DNA of 64,000 bases, from positions 1-64,000 of the forward strand of contig CALLKK010000006.1 of NCBI GenBank assembly GCA_938008435.1, in the 5' to 3' direction. The notes beneath the pieces are model-generated. The model made no database searches, had not been told where the DNA came from, and worked only from the letters and a program-made list of their open reading frames with translations. Both the position numbers and the translations under genes were made by a program. Position 1 is the stretch's first letter, and each line of letters starts with the position of its first letter. Source of the stretch: an uncultured Steroidobacter sp. GTDB lineage: Bacteria; Pseudomonadota; Gammaproteobacteria; Steroidobacterales; Steroidobacteraceae. This document shows positions 31,496-40,583 of the stretch, piece by piece.

Positions 31496-32290
31496 TCAGT
31501 CCGCATCGCCTTCTTCGGCCGCAGGCTGCGGCGAATCATCCTGGAACGTCGGGAGAGTCGGCAGCGCCGGCAGCAGCGCTTCGACGACCAATTGCGGCGG
31601 GATGTGCGACACGTCGCGTCCGCAGTTCGTCGAGCGACGCACGACGCGGACGCCGAGCTGTTTGAACATGCTGCGCGAGATCTGCTCCATCAACTCGCAC
31701 TCCTCGGGCTCCAGGCGCAACGTCTTGCGCGACAGCGTCACCTGGCGCCGCTCGGCGGGAAACACGATGGGTTCGAGCATGCTCGCGTCGCGCTCGCCGC
31801 GCACGCGGGCAATGAGCTCGCGCCGCGATCGATCCTTGTGAATTTCCGCCATGACGGCCGGCGTGGCCTCGACCGGCATCATCGCGCGAATCTGTACGTG
31901 CGCGCTCTGTCTGAGGCTGGTGCGGCGGCGCCGCGACTGAATGGGGTCGTCCCACGAATCGTCCCACCGATCGTCGCGATCGTCGAACGAACCCTGACGG
32001 TGCCCCCAGCGAACCTCGGTCCCGTCCGCCATCGGCGAGACGAGCTCGTCGCAGCCGCTGGCCTTGACGTAGAGATCCTGCGGCCGCGCGCCGAGCGCGA
32101 CCAGTACGGACGCGACCCGTCCCTCGATGTCGCCGCAGGAGAGCACCATCGAATGGCCGCGATACGTGAAGCTCAATTCGTGCAGCTTGAGGACCGCTTC
32201 GGTCCGCCCGTCGGCAGCGCTCGCCGCGCCGATCACGCCGACGAGAAACGACACCAGCAGGAATCGAGCACGACGGATTCGGCAGCGCAT
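31496..32290 (-). CDS. Secreted four-cysteine protein, family member C
   Basis: A 264-residue, more distant member of the family at 21373 and 24638. After a signal peptide (FLLVSFLVGVIGAASA) it has FTYRGHSMVLSCGDIEGRVA, LGARPQDL, ASGCDEL, SRRELIARVRG, VFPAERR, LEPEECELMEQI, QLGVRVV and STNCGRDVS. It carries an extra Asp/Arg-rich insertion (DDRDDRWDDSWDD) of about 35 residues and a Pro/acidic tail. The ATG at 32290 precedes the signal peptide. Divergent from fabH. Confidence 0.68.
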   Translation of the reverse strand: MRCRIRRARFLLVSFLVGVIGAASAADGRTEAVLKLHELSFTYRGHSMVLSCGDIEGRVASVLVALGARPQDLYVKASGCDELVSPMADGTEVRWGHRQGSFDDRDDRWDDSWDDPIQSRRRRTSLRQSAHVQIRAMMPVEATPAVMAEIHKDRSRRELIARVRGERDASMLEPIVFPAERRQVTLSRKTLRLEPEECELMEQISRSMFKQLGVRVVRRSTNCGRDVSHIPPQLVVEALLPALPTLPTFQDDSPQPAAEEGDAD

Positions 32291-32436
32291 GTCCGCACCT
32301 GAAACGGCGTCCGCGACGGCCTCATTCTGCGCGCACTCGGGGCAAATGCAACGGGAAATGCCGAGACCGCCGCGTGAGGTTGGCGCGCGCGCCGTGGTAT
32401 CGTCCGCGGCCAGCTCAGCCGTTATCACGGAGCCGT

Positions 32437-33552
32437 ATGAAATTTGCCGCCATCACGGGTTGGGGCAAGTGCATGCCCCCGGCGGTCCTCGGCAACGAGG
32501 ATCTCGCCACCTTCCTCGAAACCAGCGACGAGTGGATCACGACGCGCACGGGCATCAAGGAACGGCGCATTTCGCACGTTCCGATGACCACCCTGTCGCA
32601 CATCGCGGCGGCACGCGCGCTCGCCTGCGCCGGGCTCGATCCGAAAGATCTCGATTTGATCGTGCTCGGCACCTGCTCTGGCGATGAGCAAGTGCCGAAC
32701 ACCGCCTCGGGCGTGCAGCAGCTGCTCGGCGCCGATCGCGCGGCCGCCATGGACATCAATACGGCGTGCACGAGCTTTCTGTACGGCTTGTCGAGCGCGA
32801 GCGCGCTGGTGCGCACGGGCGCCGTACGTAATGCGCTCGTGGTCGGCGTCGAGGTCATCACGCCTTACATGGACTGGAACAATCGCAACGTGGCCGTGCT
32901 GTTCGGCGACGGCGCGGCTGCCGTCGTGATCGAAGCGAGCGACGAACCGTGCGGCGTGATCGCCGAGAAGCTCGGGTGCGACGCCGATGCGCGCCATACA
33001 CTGCGCGTGCGCGGCATGGGTACGATCTACGGCAACAACGGCGTCCAGCTCGGCGATACTCGCTGGGATTTCGACGGACCGGAGATCTTCAAGCGCGCCG
33101 TGCAGCGGATGAGCGAAGCGGCGCAAGAAGCGTTGGAACGCGCCCGGCTCGCGAGCGATGCGCCCGTCGATGTCGATCTTGCGGTCCCGCATCAGGCAAA
33201 CCTGCGCATCATCGAAGCGGTCGCCAAGCGCATCGGCATGCCGATGGAATCGGTGTATCTCACCGTACAGCGCTACGGGAACATGTCCTCGGCCACGGTG
33301 CCGGTCGCGCTCGTCGAAGCGCTCGAAGAAGGTCGCATCAAGCCGGGCTCGCTGCTCTTGACGCCCGCATTCGGCGGCGGCTTGACCTGGTGCGCACAAG
33401 TCATTCACTGGGGCGAGCGCGTCACGCCGCTCGGCACCTGCGATCTCGAGCTGCCACCGTGCGAGAAGACCGGGCTCGAGCTCGTGCGCGAGCTCATGCG
33501 GCGCAAGGGCGGGACGACGAGCGGCTTCGACGTGCCGTTGCCGGCGCGCTGA
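32437..33552 (+). CDS. 3-oxoacyl-ACP synthase III (FabH-type)
   Basis: This 371-residue ketosynthase condenses an acyl-CoA with malonyl-ACP to start fatty acid synthesis or a related polyketide. The triad is Cys in INTACTSFLYGL, His in VPHQANLRIIEA and Asn in YGNMSSATVPVAL. The N-terminal SDEWITTRTGIKERR is classic. It is about 40 residues longer than E. coli FabH, with a C-terminal tail after the usual GGGLTW end, and it stands apart from other fab genes, so a secondary-metabolite or specialised lipid role is possible. GGAG lies before the ATG. The stop codon sits in the loop of a 9-bp CCGGCGCGC/GCGCGCCGG hairpin. Confidence 0.9.
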   Translation: MKFAAITGWGKCMPPAVLGNEDLATFLETSDEWITTRTGIKERRISHVPMTTLSHIAAARALACAGLDPKDLDLIVLGTCSGDEQVPNTASGVQQLLGADRAAAMDINTACTSFLYGLSSASALVRTGAVRNALVVGVEVITPYMDWNNRNVAVLFGDGAAAVVIEASDEPCGVIAEKLGCDADARHTLRVRGMGTIYGNNGVQLGDTRWDFDGPEIFKRAVQRMSEAAQEALERARLASDAPVDVDLAVPHQANLRIIEAVAKRIGMPMESVYLTVQRYGNMSSATVPVALVEALEEGRIKPGSLLLTPAFGGGLTWCAQVIHWGERVTPLGTCDLELPPCEKTGLELVRELMRRKGGTTSGFDVPLPAR

Positions 33553-33632
33553 GCGCGCCGGCGTTTGGCAGCTTCGACGTAGAATCTTGCTTGCGGCGCA
33601 CGCCGCCCCTCACCTGGCATGTGTGAATCACG

Positions 33633-34232
33633 ATGCTCGAAAGCCTGACGAATCGCATCAGCGACTGGATGTACATCCTCGGCCCGATCGGACGGCTGCT
33701 CCTGATCGTGGTCGCCGCTTGGCTATTGCATCGGCTGATGCGCGCACTGATCGGCCGATTGGGCCGACGCGCCATCTTTCCGCCCGAGCTCATCGTCGGC
33801 TTCAAACGCGGCTCGTCGCTCCTCATCACGGCCGCGGCGGTGCTGCTGGCGCTCGAGCAACTCGGCGTCTCGCCGACGATTCTGTGGACGGCGTTCACCG
33901 GTTTCGTCGCGGTGGCGGCCATCGCGTTTTTCGCCGCGTGGAGCGTGCTCTCGAACATCTTCTGCATGCTGCTCATCGTCACGACGCGGCCGTTTCGTCT
34001 GCACGATGAGATCGAGATCCTCGATGACGGCGAGAAACGCGGCCTGCGCGGTCAGGTCGTCGACGTGAATCTGGTGTATACGACGTTGCGCGAGACGCGC
34101 ACGGACGGCACGCCCAATTCGCTGCTGCGCGTGCCGAATGCATTGTTCTTCCAGCGCGTCGTGCGGCGCTGGGATGCACGTCCGGTGCGAGCAAACGTGC
34201 CGGTCGAAGGCACGCAACCGCCGAGCGGCTGA
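33633..34232 (+). CDS. Small mechanosensitive-channel (MscS) family protein
   Basis: The 199-residue protein has an N-terminal span (LGPIGRLLLIVVAAWLLH), two further hydrophobic helices and the MscS-type pore/beta transition (VAAIAFFAAWSVLSNIFC, then RPFRLHDEIEIL and GLRGQVVDVNLVYTTLRE). The normal C-terminal alpha/beta vestibule is cut short, so it is a minimal channel or a degenerate form. It likely releases solutes on osmotic downshock. The gene starts 80 bp after fabH. Confidence 0.83.
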   Translation: MLESLTNRISDWMYILGPIGRLLLIVVAAWLLHRLMRALIGRLGRRAIFPPELIVGFKRGSSLLITAAAVLLALEQLGVSPTILWTAFTGFVAVAAIAFFAAWSVLSNIFCMLLIVTTRPFRLHDEIEILDDGEKRGLRGQVVDVNLVYTTLRETRTDGTPNSLLRVPNALFFQRVVRRWDARPVRANVPVEGTQPPSG

Positions 34233-34253
34233 CGCGCCGACGGCCCTGAAGCG

Positions 34254-34724
34254 TCAGTTCACTTCGATCGTAATCGGCGGGCCTTCCACGCGCCGCTCAG
34301 GCTCGCAAGGCACCGTCGTCACCGGCGTGAGCGTGATCGTCCCCTTCTGGATCGGCGTCACGAGCCGCTTGTGATCGAAGCGATACTCCAGGTGGAATTG
34401 GACGCTGCCTTCCGGATCGACGATCCACTGCACGTCGTCCGCCACTTCGGGCTCCGACGCCGCCGGCGGCCGGTATTGCCAGCAACGGCCGCGCGCTTCG
34501 TTGAGCGGCACCTGACGCCAATTGCCCGTGATCTGCCGCGCCACGCTCAACGCGATGGCCTCGCCCTGCTGTGCCGTGAGCTCCGTCGCAGCCGGAGTCA
34601 ACGTGACCGTCTGCTCACCGTCGAGCACGTAGACGAGACTGCCGCGCGGCTCCGAGCACCCTGCAAGGCCCGCGGCCGCGAGCGCAACAGTCGGAACGAA
34701 TTCCCATCGCATCTTCGTCGGCAT
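34254..34724 (-). CDS. Hypothetical lipoprotein
   Basis: An unrecognised 156-residue product with a signal and lipobox (FVPTVALAAAGLAGC, Cys about residue 23). The mature part is beta-rich and contains GSLVYVLDGEQTVTLTPAAT and FHLEYRFDHKRLVTPIQKGT. It ends with two repeats of Pro-rich strands. The ATG at 34724 is chosen over a TTG at 34757. Convergent with the mechanosensitive channel, which ends 22 bp away. Confidence 0.6.
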   Translation of the reverse strand: MPTKMRWEFVPTVALAAAGLAGCSEPRGSLVYVLDGEQTVTLTPAATELTAQQGEAIALSVARQITGNWRQVPLNEARGRCWQYRPPAASEPEVADDVQWIVDPEGSVQFHLEYRFDHKRLVTPIQKGTITLTPVTTVPCEPERRVEGPPITIEVN

Positions 34725-34926
34725 GTTCTTGATTTCCGCAAAAGCGACGTTCGACAAAGCAGAATGAGCGTATCTAGTCTAATCGTAGCCAGCGGGCGCT
34801 GGATTTGCATCGCGCGTTACCGACACGCTGCGCGAAGGAACGTTCCAGATGCGCTGCTGTCGAAAACGCCATCCGCTGACACGGCGCCGCACGCTGTGCG
34901 CTCGCGCCTCGAATCAGGTTCCTCAG

Positions 34927-35808
34927 ATGACAGACTCGACGACTTATCAGCCACCTCGCGTATGGACTTGGAAGCCGGGAAACGGCGGCGCCTTCGCGAG
35001 CATCAATCGGCCTGTTGCCGGCCCCACGCATGAGCGCGAGCTGCCCGTCGGACGGCATCCGTTGCAGCTTTATTCGCTCGGCACGCCGAACGGCATCAAA
35101 GTCACCATTCTGCTCGAAGAGCTGCTCGCGCTCGGCCAGCGCGGCGCCGAGTACGATGCCTGGATGATCCGGATCAACCAGGGCGAGCAATTCGGCAGCG
35201 GCTTCGTCGCGATCAATCCGAACTCGAAGATTCCGGCGCTCGTCGATCGCAGCGGCCCGCAGCCGATCCGTGTGTTCGAATCCGGCTCGATCCTGCTCTA
35301 CCTCGCCGAGAAATTCGGCGCCTTCCTGCCGACCGACGTCGCGACGCGCACCGAATGCCTGTCGTGGCTGTTCTGGCAGATGGGCAGCGCGCCCTTCGTC
35401 GGCGGCGGCTTCGGCCATTTCTACGTATATGCCCCGGTGAAGATCGAGTACGCGATCGACCGCTATGCGATGGAAACCAAGCGCCAGCTCGATGTGCTCG
35501 ACCGGCACCTGGCAGACAAGCCGTATCTCGCGGGCGAGACCTATACGATCGCCGACATGGCGGCGTGGCCGTGGTACGGGGGTCTCGTGCTCGGCCAGCT
35601 CTACGGCGATGCCGCTACCTTCTTGAGCGCGCACGAGTACAAGCACGTGCTGCGCTGGGCGCACGAGATCGCAAGCCGCCCGGCCGTACAGCGCGGCCGC
35701 TTGGTCAATCGCGACACCGTCGACGGCGCACCCGGCTTGCCGGAGCGTCACGACGCCAGCGATTTCGATCGCCTGGCGTCTTTGCGCGCGCAGAGCGGCA
35801 CATCTTGA
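34927..35808 (+). CDS. Glutathione S-transferase, YghU-like
   Basis: The 293-residue protein matches the YghU/YfcG-type disulfide-bond reductase group rather than classic detoxifying GSTs: an N-terminal extension of about 45 residues (PPRVWTWKPGNGGAF), a thioredoxin-like domain (LYSLGTPNGIKVTILLEELL with the TPNG site, then NPNSKIPALVD and FESGSILLYLAEK) and an all-alpha domain (AYTIADMAAWPW-like YTIADMAAWPW). The start at 34927 precedes this extension directly. The truncated hemoglobin follows 67 bp later on the same strand. Confidence 0.88.
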   Translation: MTDSTTYQPPRVWTWKPGNGGAFASINRPVAGPTHERELPVGRHPLQLYSLGTPNGIKVTILLEELLALGQRGAEYDAWMIRINQGEQFGSGFVAINPNSKIPALVDRSGPQPIRVFESGSILLYLAEKFGAFLPTDVATRTECLSWLFWQMGSAPFVGGGFGHFYVYAPVKIEYAIDRYAMETKRQLDVLDRHLADKPYLAGETYTIADMAAWPWYGGLVLGQLYGDAATFLSAHEYKHVLRWAHEIASRPAVQRGRLVNRDTVDGAPGLPERHDASDFDRLASLRAQSGTS

Positions 35809-35875
35809 TAGGAATTGGCGCGCGCAAACGCACGGCGGCTTATCATTCAATGCGACCGACCGGCCCCAACGAGCG

Positions 35876-36370
35876 ATGACGCACTCTCATCCAAGCCACG
35901 ACCCCACGCTGCCCGACGACGCCACGAGCGCCGCAGAACGGCGTGCGCGCGTCGCGCAGCGGATGCGCGAAGAGACCGGCATCGACGAGAGCATGATCGA
36001 GCAGCTGGTCCACCGCTTCTACGCACGCATCCGCGCCGACGAAATGCTCGGACCGATCTTCAACGAGCGCGTGCAGGACTGGGACAAGCATCTCAAACGC
36101 ATGTGCGAGTTCTGGTCCTCGGTGATGCTTGCGACCGGGGTCTACCAGGGCACCCCCATGCGCATGCACCTGCCGCTGCCCGTCGATGCGCGGCACTTCG
36201 ATCATTGGCTCGCGCTGTTCGAAGACACGGCGCGAGGACTCTTCGGCGAGCGCATCGCGGCGCTCTTCATGGAACGCGCCCGGCGCATCGCGCTCAGCTT
36301 GGAGGTCGGGATCGCCGGCACGCACGGCGTCCTGCTCGGCAAGCACGAGCGCTTCTACCGTCCCGACTGA
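35876..36370 (+). CDS. Group III truncated hemoglobin
   Basis: This 164-residue protein has the 2-on-2 globin core of group III: IEQLVHRFYARIRADEMLGP at the start, the distal helix WDKHLKRMCEFWSSVMLATG, and the proximal His in DARHFDHWLALFEDTAR. Such proteins bind oxygen, nitric oxide or peroxide and are often found in iron- or microaerobic-stress contexts. A variable N-terminal tail of about 30 residues precedes the fold. It is immediately upstream of the Fur-like box and iron operon, but separated by a palindrome. Confidence 0.88.
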   Translation: MTHSHPSHDPTLPDDATSAAERRARVAQRMREETGIDESMIEQLVHRFYARIRADEMLGPIFNERVQDWDKHLKRMCEFWSSVMLATGVYQGTPMRMHLPLPVDARHFDHWLALFEDTARGLFGERIAALFMERARRIALSLEVGIAGTHGVLLGKHERFYRPD

Positions 36371-36387
36371 CCCCCCCGAACCGTAGC

Positions 36388-36401
36388 GGGCGGATCCGCC
36401 C
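36388..36401. terminator. GC palindrome after truncated hemoglobin gene
   Basis: GGGCGGATCCGCCC is a perfect 14-bp palindrome 18 bp after the stop. It has no T-tract; it may stabilise the mRNA end or contribute to termination before the iron operon promoter. Confidence 0.4.
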
Positions 36402-36427
36402 TGCCCTCCAGCCGCGAGCTGTCATTG

Positions 36428-36452
36428 CAAACAAGAATGATTCTCAATAATA
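36428..36452 (+). promoter_or_regulatory. Fur-box-like site before iron operon
   Basis: The sequence AAGAATGATTCTCAATAAT, 37 or more bases before the receptor ATG, is an AT-rich island in GC-rich DNA and contains the GAATGATTCTC core typical of Fur sites. It stands directly in front of a TonB siderophore receptor and PiuC-type gene, the classic Fur regulon. The match to the 19-bp consensus is partial and by eye. Confidence 0.6.
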
Positions 36453-36489
36453 TTCCCGACCCTTGATCCCGACCTTACGAGACCGATCC

Positions 36490-38697
36490 ATGGACAACAA
36501 GAAGGAGCCCCTCCTGCCACCTCGCTCCGAGCGGCCGCTCGCACGTCACAGCGTTCTGGCAACCGCCATCAGCGCAACGCTTGCCGCCACGGCGCAGGCG
36601 AACGAACAAGATGCGCCGCAGGTCATGAGGAAGATCACCGTCGGCGCCGAGGCAGAGAGCTATCAGCGCGAGGACTCGAGCTCGTCGAAGTACACGCAGC
36701 CGCTCGTCGAGACGCCGCAGACCGTGGTCATCATCCCGCAGGAAGTCATCTCGCAACGCAATGCCACGACCCTGCGCGAAGTGCTGCGTAACACGCCCGG
36801 CATCACGTTCCAGGCCGGCGAAGGCGGCGGCGGGCTGCCGGGGGATCAGAATTTCACGATGCGCGGCTTTACCGCGCGCAACAGCGTGTTCGTCGACGGT
36901 ATCCGCGATGCCGGCTCGTACACCCGCGATGCCTTCAATATCGACAGCGTCGAAGTAGCCAAGGGCCCGACCGGCACGATCGGCGGACGCAGCGCGAGCA
37001 GCGGCGCGATCAATCAGATCACCAAGACGCCTTATCTCGAAGACGGCAACAGCGGCACGCTCGGCCTCGGCGCGGACGGTTACCGTCGCGCCACGCTCGA
37101 TATCAATCGCACGCTCGACGGGGACAGCGCGCTGCGCCTCAATGTGATGTATCACAACGCGGACGTACCGAACCGCGACGTCGTCGAGAACGAGCGCTTC
37201 GGTATCGCGCCGTCGTATACGCTCGGGCTCGGCGCCGCAACGCGCCTGACGCTGAGCTACCTCTATCAGGAAGAAGACAACATTCCCGACTACGGTCTGC
37301 CGTGGGTAGCGATCACGCAGAATGGCGTGACCTACCCCACCGGCGCGTACAACGCGAATCCGCCGGTGGACCAGAGCAATTTCTACGGGCTGCGCGGCTA
37401 CGACTTCGAGGACCTCAAGACGCAAAGCGCGACGGCCAAGATCGAACACGACTTCAGCCCCACCGCGCGCATCGAGAACATCACGCGCTGGCTCGACAGC
37501 AAGCGCGACTCGGCGGCCACGGCGCCGCGCCAGGCCGGCCGTCAGTTGCAACGCCGCGAGATGACGAACGAGAACCTCACGAACCAAACGAACTTGGTCG
37601 TGAACTTCGCCGCCGGCGGCCTCGAGCACGACCTCGTCGCAGGGCTCGAGCTGGCGCGCGAGAAGACCACCAATCGCAACAGCGCGCAGGCCACCAATCA
37701 ACCCGGCTTCGATCTCTACCATCCGAATCCGAACGATCGGCCGTTCGGACCGATGCCGCCGATCACCGGCGATCCGAGCCGCACCGAGCTCGATCAGATC
37801 GGCTTGTACGTCTTCGATACGCTGACGCTGAACGAGCGCTGGGAGCTGACGGCCGGTTTGCGCTTCGATGAAGTCGATGTCGATTACGAGCAGCGCAGCT
37901 ACGCCACCGGCCCGGTGATCGCGCGCCTCTCGAAGGACGAGAACCTCTTCAGCTGGAACGTCGGCGTCGTCTACAAGCCGCGCGAAGATGCGAGCGTCTA
38001 TTTGAGCTACAGCTCGGCACAGGATCCGACCGTCGACGCCGGCGCAGTCGGTGCAGGTTTGAGCGATGCGCCGACAAGCGCCAACAACGTCGCGCTCGAT
38101 CCGGAAGAGAGCCGGCACTACGAGCTCGGCACCAAGTGGAACTGGCCCGACCTCGGGCTCTCGCTCACGGCTGCCGTCTTCCGCACCGAGAAGACCAACG
38201 TGCGCACGCGCCTTGCGAACACCGATCCGTACGTGCTCTCGGGCGAGCAGCGCATCGACGGTTTCGAAATCGGCATCGCCGGCAACATCACGCCGAGCTG
38301 GTCCGCGTTCGGCGGTTACGCGTATCTCGACTCGAAGATCGAGCGCAGCGCGAATCCGGACGAAGTCGACGGCGCGCTCCTGCAGACGCCGAAGCACTCG
38401 CTCAGCCTCTGGACGACCTACACGTTGCCGTTCGAGCTCGTCGTCGGCGTCGGCGCGCAGTACGTCGACGACGTCGTGCGCTCGCGCACCGTGACCGAGA
38501 CCGGTACGGTCGACAATCTCGTGTCGAGCTATTGGCTCGTGGACGCGATGGCCTCCTACCCGCTCACGCAGTCGATCACGCTGCGGCTCAACGTGACGAA
38601 TCTGACGGACAAGTTCTACGTGGATCGGATCGGCGGAGGCCATTACGTACCGGGACCGGGGCGCACGGCCTCGCTCACGGCGGACATTCGGTTCTAG
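36490..38697 (+). CDS. TonB-dependent catecholate siderophore receptor (Fiu-like)
   Basis: The 735-residue outer-membrane protein has a long signal (LARHSVLATAISATLAATAQA), a plug domain (VETPQTVVIIPQEVISQRN, REVLRNTPGITFQAGEGG, FTMRGFTARNSVFVDGIRD, VEVAKGPTGTIGGRSASSG), and a 22-strand barrel ending GRTASLTADIRF with a terminal Phe. It matches Fiu/PiuA-type receptors for monomeric catecholates. The ATG at 36490 is used; the TTG at 36463 is not supported. It begins an operon with PiuC and the PepSY/DUF2271/DUF4198/ApbE genes. Confidence 0.95.
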   Translation: MDNKKEPLLPPRSERPLARHSVLATAISATLAATAQANEQDAPQVMRKITVGAEAESYQREDSSSSKYTQPLVETPQTVVIIPQEVISQRNATTLREVLRNTPGITFQAGEGGGGLPGDQNFTMRGFTARNSVFVDGIRDAGSYTRDAFNIDSVEVAKGPTGTIGGRSASSGAINQITKTPYLEDGNSGTLGLGADGYRRATLDINRTLDGDSALRLNVMYHNADVPNRDVVENERFGIAPSYTLGLGAATRLTLSYLYQEEDNIPDYGLPWVAITQNGVTYPTGAYNANPPVDQSNFYGLRGYDFEDLKTQSATAKIEHDFSPTARIENITRWLDSKRDSAATAPRQAGRQLQRREMTNENLTNQTNLVVNFAAGGLEHDLVAGLELAREKTTNRNSAQATNQPGFDLYHPNPNDRPFGPMPPITGDPSRTELDQIGLYVFDTLTLNERWELTAGLRFDEVDVDYEQRSYATGPVIARLSKDENLFSWNVGVVYKPREDASVYLSYSSAQDPTVDAGAVGAGLSDAPTSANNVALDPEESRHYELGTKWNWPDLGLSLTAAVFRTEKTNVRTRLANTDPYVLSGEQRIDGFEIGIAGNITPSWSAFGGYAYLDSKIERSANPDEVDGALLQTPKHSLSLWTTYTLPFELVVGVGAQYVDDVVRSRTVTETGTVDNLVSSYWLVDAMASYPLTQSITLRLNVTNLTDKFYVDRIGGGHYVPGPGRTASLTADIRF

Positions 38698-38706
38698 GTT
38701 CGCCGT

Positions 38707-39387
38707 ATGCTGCTCGTCATCCCCGATGTCCTTTCGGCCGAACAGGTCGCTGCCTGCCGCAAGGCGCTCGACGCCGCCGACTGGGCCGATGGCCGGATCA
38801 CGGCCGGCCATCAATCGGCGCGCGCCAAGCACAACCTGCAGCTGCCGGAGGATTCGCCGGTCGCACGCGAGCTCGGCGCGCTCATCCTGAGCGCGCTCGA
38901 GCGCAATCCGTTGTTTCTCTCCGCCGCGTTGCCCGCGAAGATCTTCCCGCCGTTGTTCAATTGCTATCGCGAAGGCCAATACTTCGGCGTGCACGTCGAC
39001 AACGCGGTCCGTCAGTTCCGCGGCAGCGCATTTCGCATTCGCACCGATCTGTCGGTGACATTGTTCCTGTCGCAGCCTGACGAGTACGACGGCGGCGAGC
39101 TCACGATCGAGGACACTTACGGCCCGCAACGCGTGAAGTTGCCCGCGGGCCATCTCGTGCTCTACCCCTCGACGAGCCTGCACAAGGTCGAGCCGGTCAC
39201 GCGCGGTGCGCGCATCGCCTCGTTCTTCTGGGTGCAGAGCATGGTGCGCGACGACGGCGCGCGCACGCTGCTGTTCGATCTCGACACCGCGATCCAGCGC
39301 CTCGGCGCCGAGCAGCCGGATCATCCGTCGGTGATCCAGCTGACCGGCGTCTATCACAATCTGCTGCGGCGCTGGTCCGAAGTCTGA
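38707..39387 (+). CDS. piuC: Fe(II)/2-oxoglutarate dioxygenase PiuC (PKHD-type)
   Basis: This 226-residue enzyme has the PKHD metal site: HxD in [14 protein letters not shown], the distal His in [19 protein letters not shown], with Arg of the same strand binding 2-oxoglutarate. [11 protein letters not shown] is a family hallmark. The PiuC partner is almost always next to a Fiu/PiuA-type receptor, as here (9 bp after it). It presumably helps release or process siderophore iron, but the substrate is unproven. Its stop overlaps the next ATG (39387). Confidence 0.93.
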   Translation: MLLVIPDVLSAEQVAACRKALDAADWADGRITAGHQSARAKHNLQLPEDSPVARELGALILSALERNPLFLSAALPAKIFPPLFNCYREGQYFGVHVDNAVRQFRGSAFRIRTDLSVTLFLSQPDEYDGGELTIEDTYGPQRVKLPAGHLVLYPSTSLHKVEPVTRGARIASFFWVQSMVRDDGARTLLFDLDTAIQRLGAEQPDHPSVIQLTGVYHNLLRRWSEV

Positions 39388-40046
39388 TGCTCGATATCAG
39401 CTCGCAACGCTCCGTTCAGGAGGTCGCGCCGCATAGCGCAGCGAAAAAGCGCCGCAAGATCTTCTGGCAGCAGCTGCACACGTGGCATTGGGTCAGCTCC
39501 GCCATCTGCCTCATCGGCATGCTGCTCTTCAGCATCACCGGCATCACGCTCAACCACGCGGGACAGATCGAAGCGCAACCGAGCATCGCGCGCACCGCGG
39601 TGCAGTTGCCGCCCGAGCTGCTCGCGGCGCTCGAAGCGCAAAAGGGACAACCGACGCTCAGCGCCGAGGTGACGGATTGGCTCGACGAACGCCTTTCGGA
39701 GCACACCCGCAACCGCGCGCCGGAATGGTCGGACGATGAGCTCTACATCGCGCTGCCGCGTCCCGGCGGCGATGCCTGGATCAGCATCGACCTTACGAGC
39801 GGCGAGCTCGAATACGAGCGCACCGACCGCGGCTGGATTGCCTATTTCAACGACCTCCACAAAGGCCGCCACACGGGCGCCGTGTGGAGCGGCTTCATCG
39901 ACGTGTTCGCGGTCGCCACCCTCGTGTTTTCCATCACCGGCTTGCTGCTCCTCAAGCTGCACTCCAAGCATCGACCCGCCACGTGGCCGACGGTCGGCCT
40001 GGGATGCGCCGTGATGCTGTTCATCATGATCGTGTTCATCCATTGA
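39387..40046 (+). CDS. PepSY-associated transmembrane protein
   Basis: The 219-residue protein has an N-terminal span after a basic stretch (KIFWQQLHTWHWVSSAICLIG), a periplasmic domain, and two C-terminal spans (VFAVATLVFSITGLLLLKLH and VGLGCAVMLFIMIVFIH). LHTWHW and ISITGITLNH-like FSITGITLNH are PepSY-TM hallmarks with potential heme-binding His. In known systems this protein carries electrons across the membrane to periplasmic flavoproteins or ferric reductase partners. Its ATG overlaps the end of piuC. Confidence 0.87.
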   Translation: MLDISSQRSVQEVAPHSAAKKRRKIFWQQLHTWHWVSSAICLIGMLLFSITGITLNHAGQIEAQPSIARTAVQLPPELLAALEAQKGQPTLSAEVTDWLDERLSEHTRNRAPEWSDDELYIALPRPGGDAWISIDLTSGELEYERTDRGWIAYFNDLHKGRHTGAVWSGFIDVFAVATLVFSITGLLLLKLHSKHRPATWPTVGLGCAVMLFIMIVFIH

Positions 40047-40053
40047 GCAACAC

Positions 40054-40563
40054 ATGCAGAAGACCATTTCGCTCACAGCCTGCGTGCTGCTGACCGGCGC
40101 CGCCCATGCAGCCGACCTCAACGTCGCGATCGAAGTGCCGCGTTTGAGCGTCGCCGAGTATCACAGGCCCTACGTCGCCGTGTGGATCGAAGGACCCGAT
40201 CGCACTGCGATGCATCTAGATGTGTGGTACGACGTGAAGCTCAAGGATCACGAGGGCGCGAAGTGGCTCAAGGATCTGCGCGCTTGGTGGCGGCGGATCG
40301 GCCGCGATCTGACGCTGCCGGCTGACGGCGTGAGCGGTGCGACGCGCGCACCCGGCGCGTACGAGCTCGCCTTCCCTGCGAGCCATCCAGCCATCGCCAA
40401 TCTCGCCCCGGGCGAGTATCGCCTGATGGTCGAAGCCGCACGCGAAGTCGGCGGCCGCGAGCTGATCGAGATTCCCTTCCGCTGGCCCGCAACCGAAATT
40501 CAGCGTTACCAAGCGCAAGGTCAACACGAGCTCGGCGCCGTCGCCGTCACCGTGAAACCGTAA
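40054..40563 (+). CDS. DUF2271 periplasmic protein with flavinylation-type motif
   Basis: The 169-residue protein has a Sec signal (LTACVLLTGAAHAAD) and a compact domain. It contains DGVSGATRAPG (Asp91-Thr97), matching the SGAT motif to which ApbE attaches FMN on a threonine. DUF2271 proteins next to PepSY, DUF4198 and ApbE are described as extracytoplasmic flavin-linked redox modules, so it would carry electrons from the PepSY protein to a ferric substrate. It starts seven bases after the PepSY gene. Confidence 0.87.
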   Translation: MQKTISLTACVLLTGAAHAADLNVAIEVPRLSVAEYHRPYVAVWIEGPDRTAMHLDVWYDVKLKDHEGAKWLKDLRAWWRRIGRDLTLPADGVSGATRAPGAYELAFPASHPAIANLAPGEYRLMVEAAREVGGRELIEIPFRWPATEIQRYQAQGQHELGAVAVTVKP

Positions 40564-40583
40564 CGTTCGAGGAGAGGCATTCG

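Noticed and set aside
36475..39357. A 960-codon open frame antisense to the TonB receptor and PiuC genes
   Set aside because: Long antisense frames are expected in GC-rich DNA with strong codon bias. It shows no domain, and the plus-strand genes are well identified.
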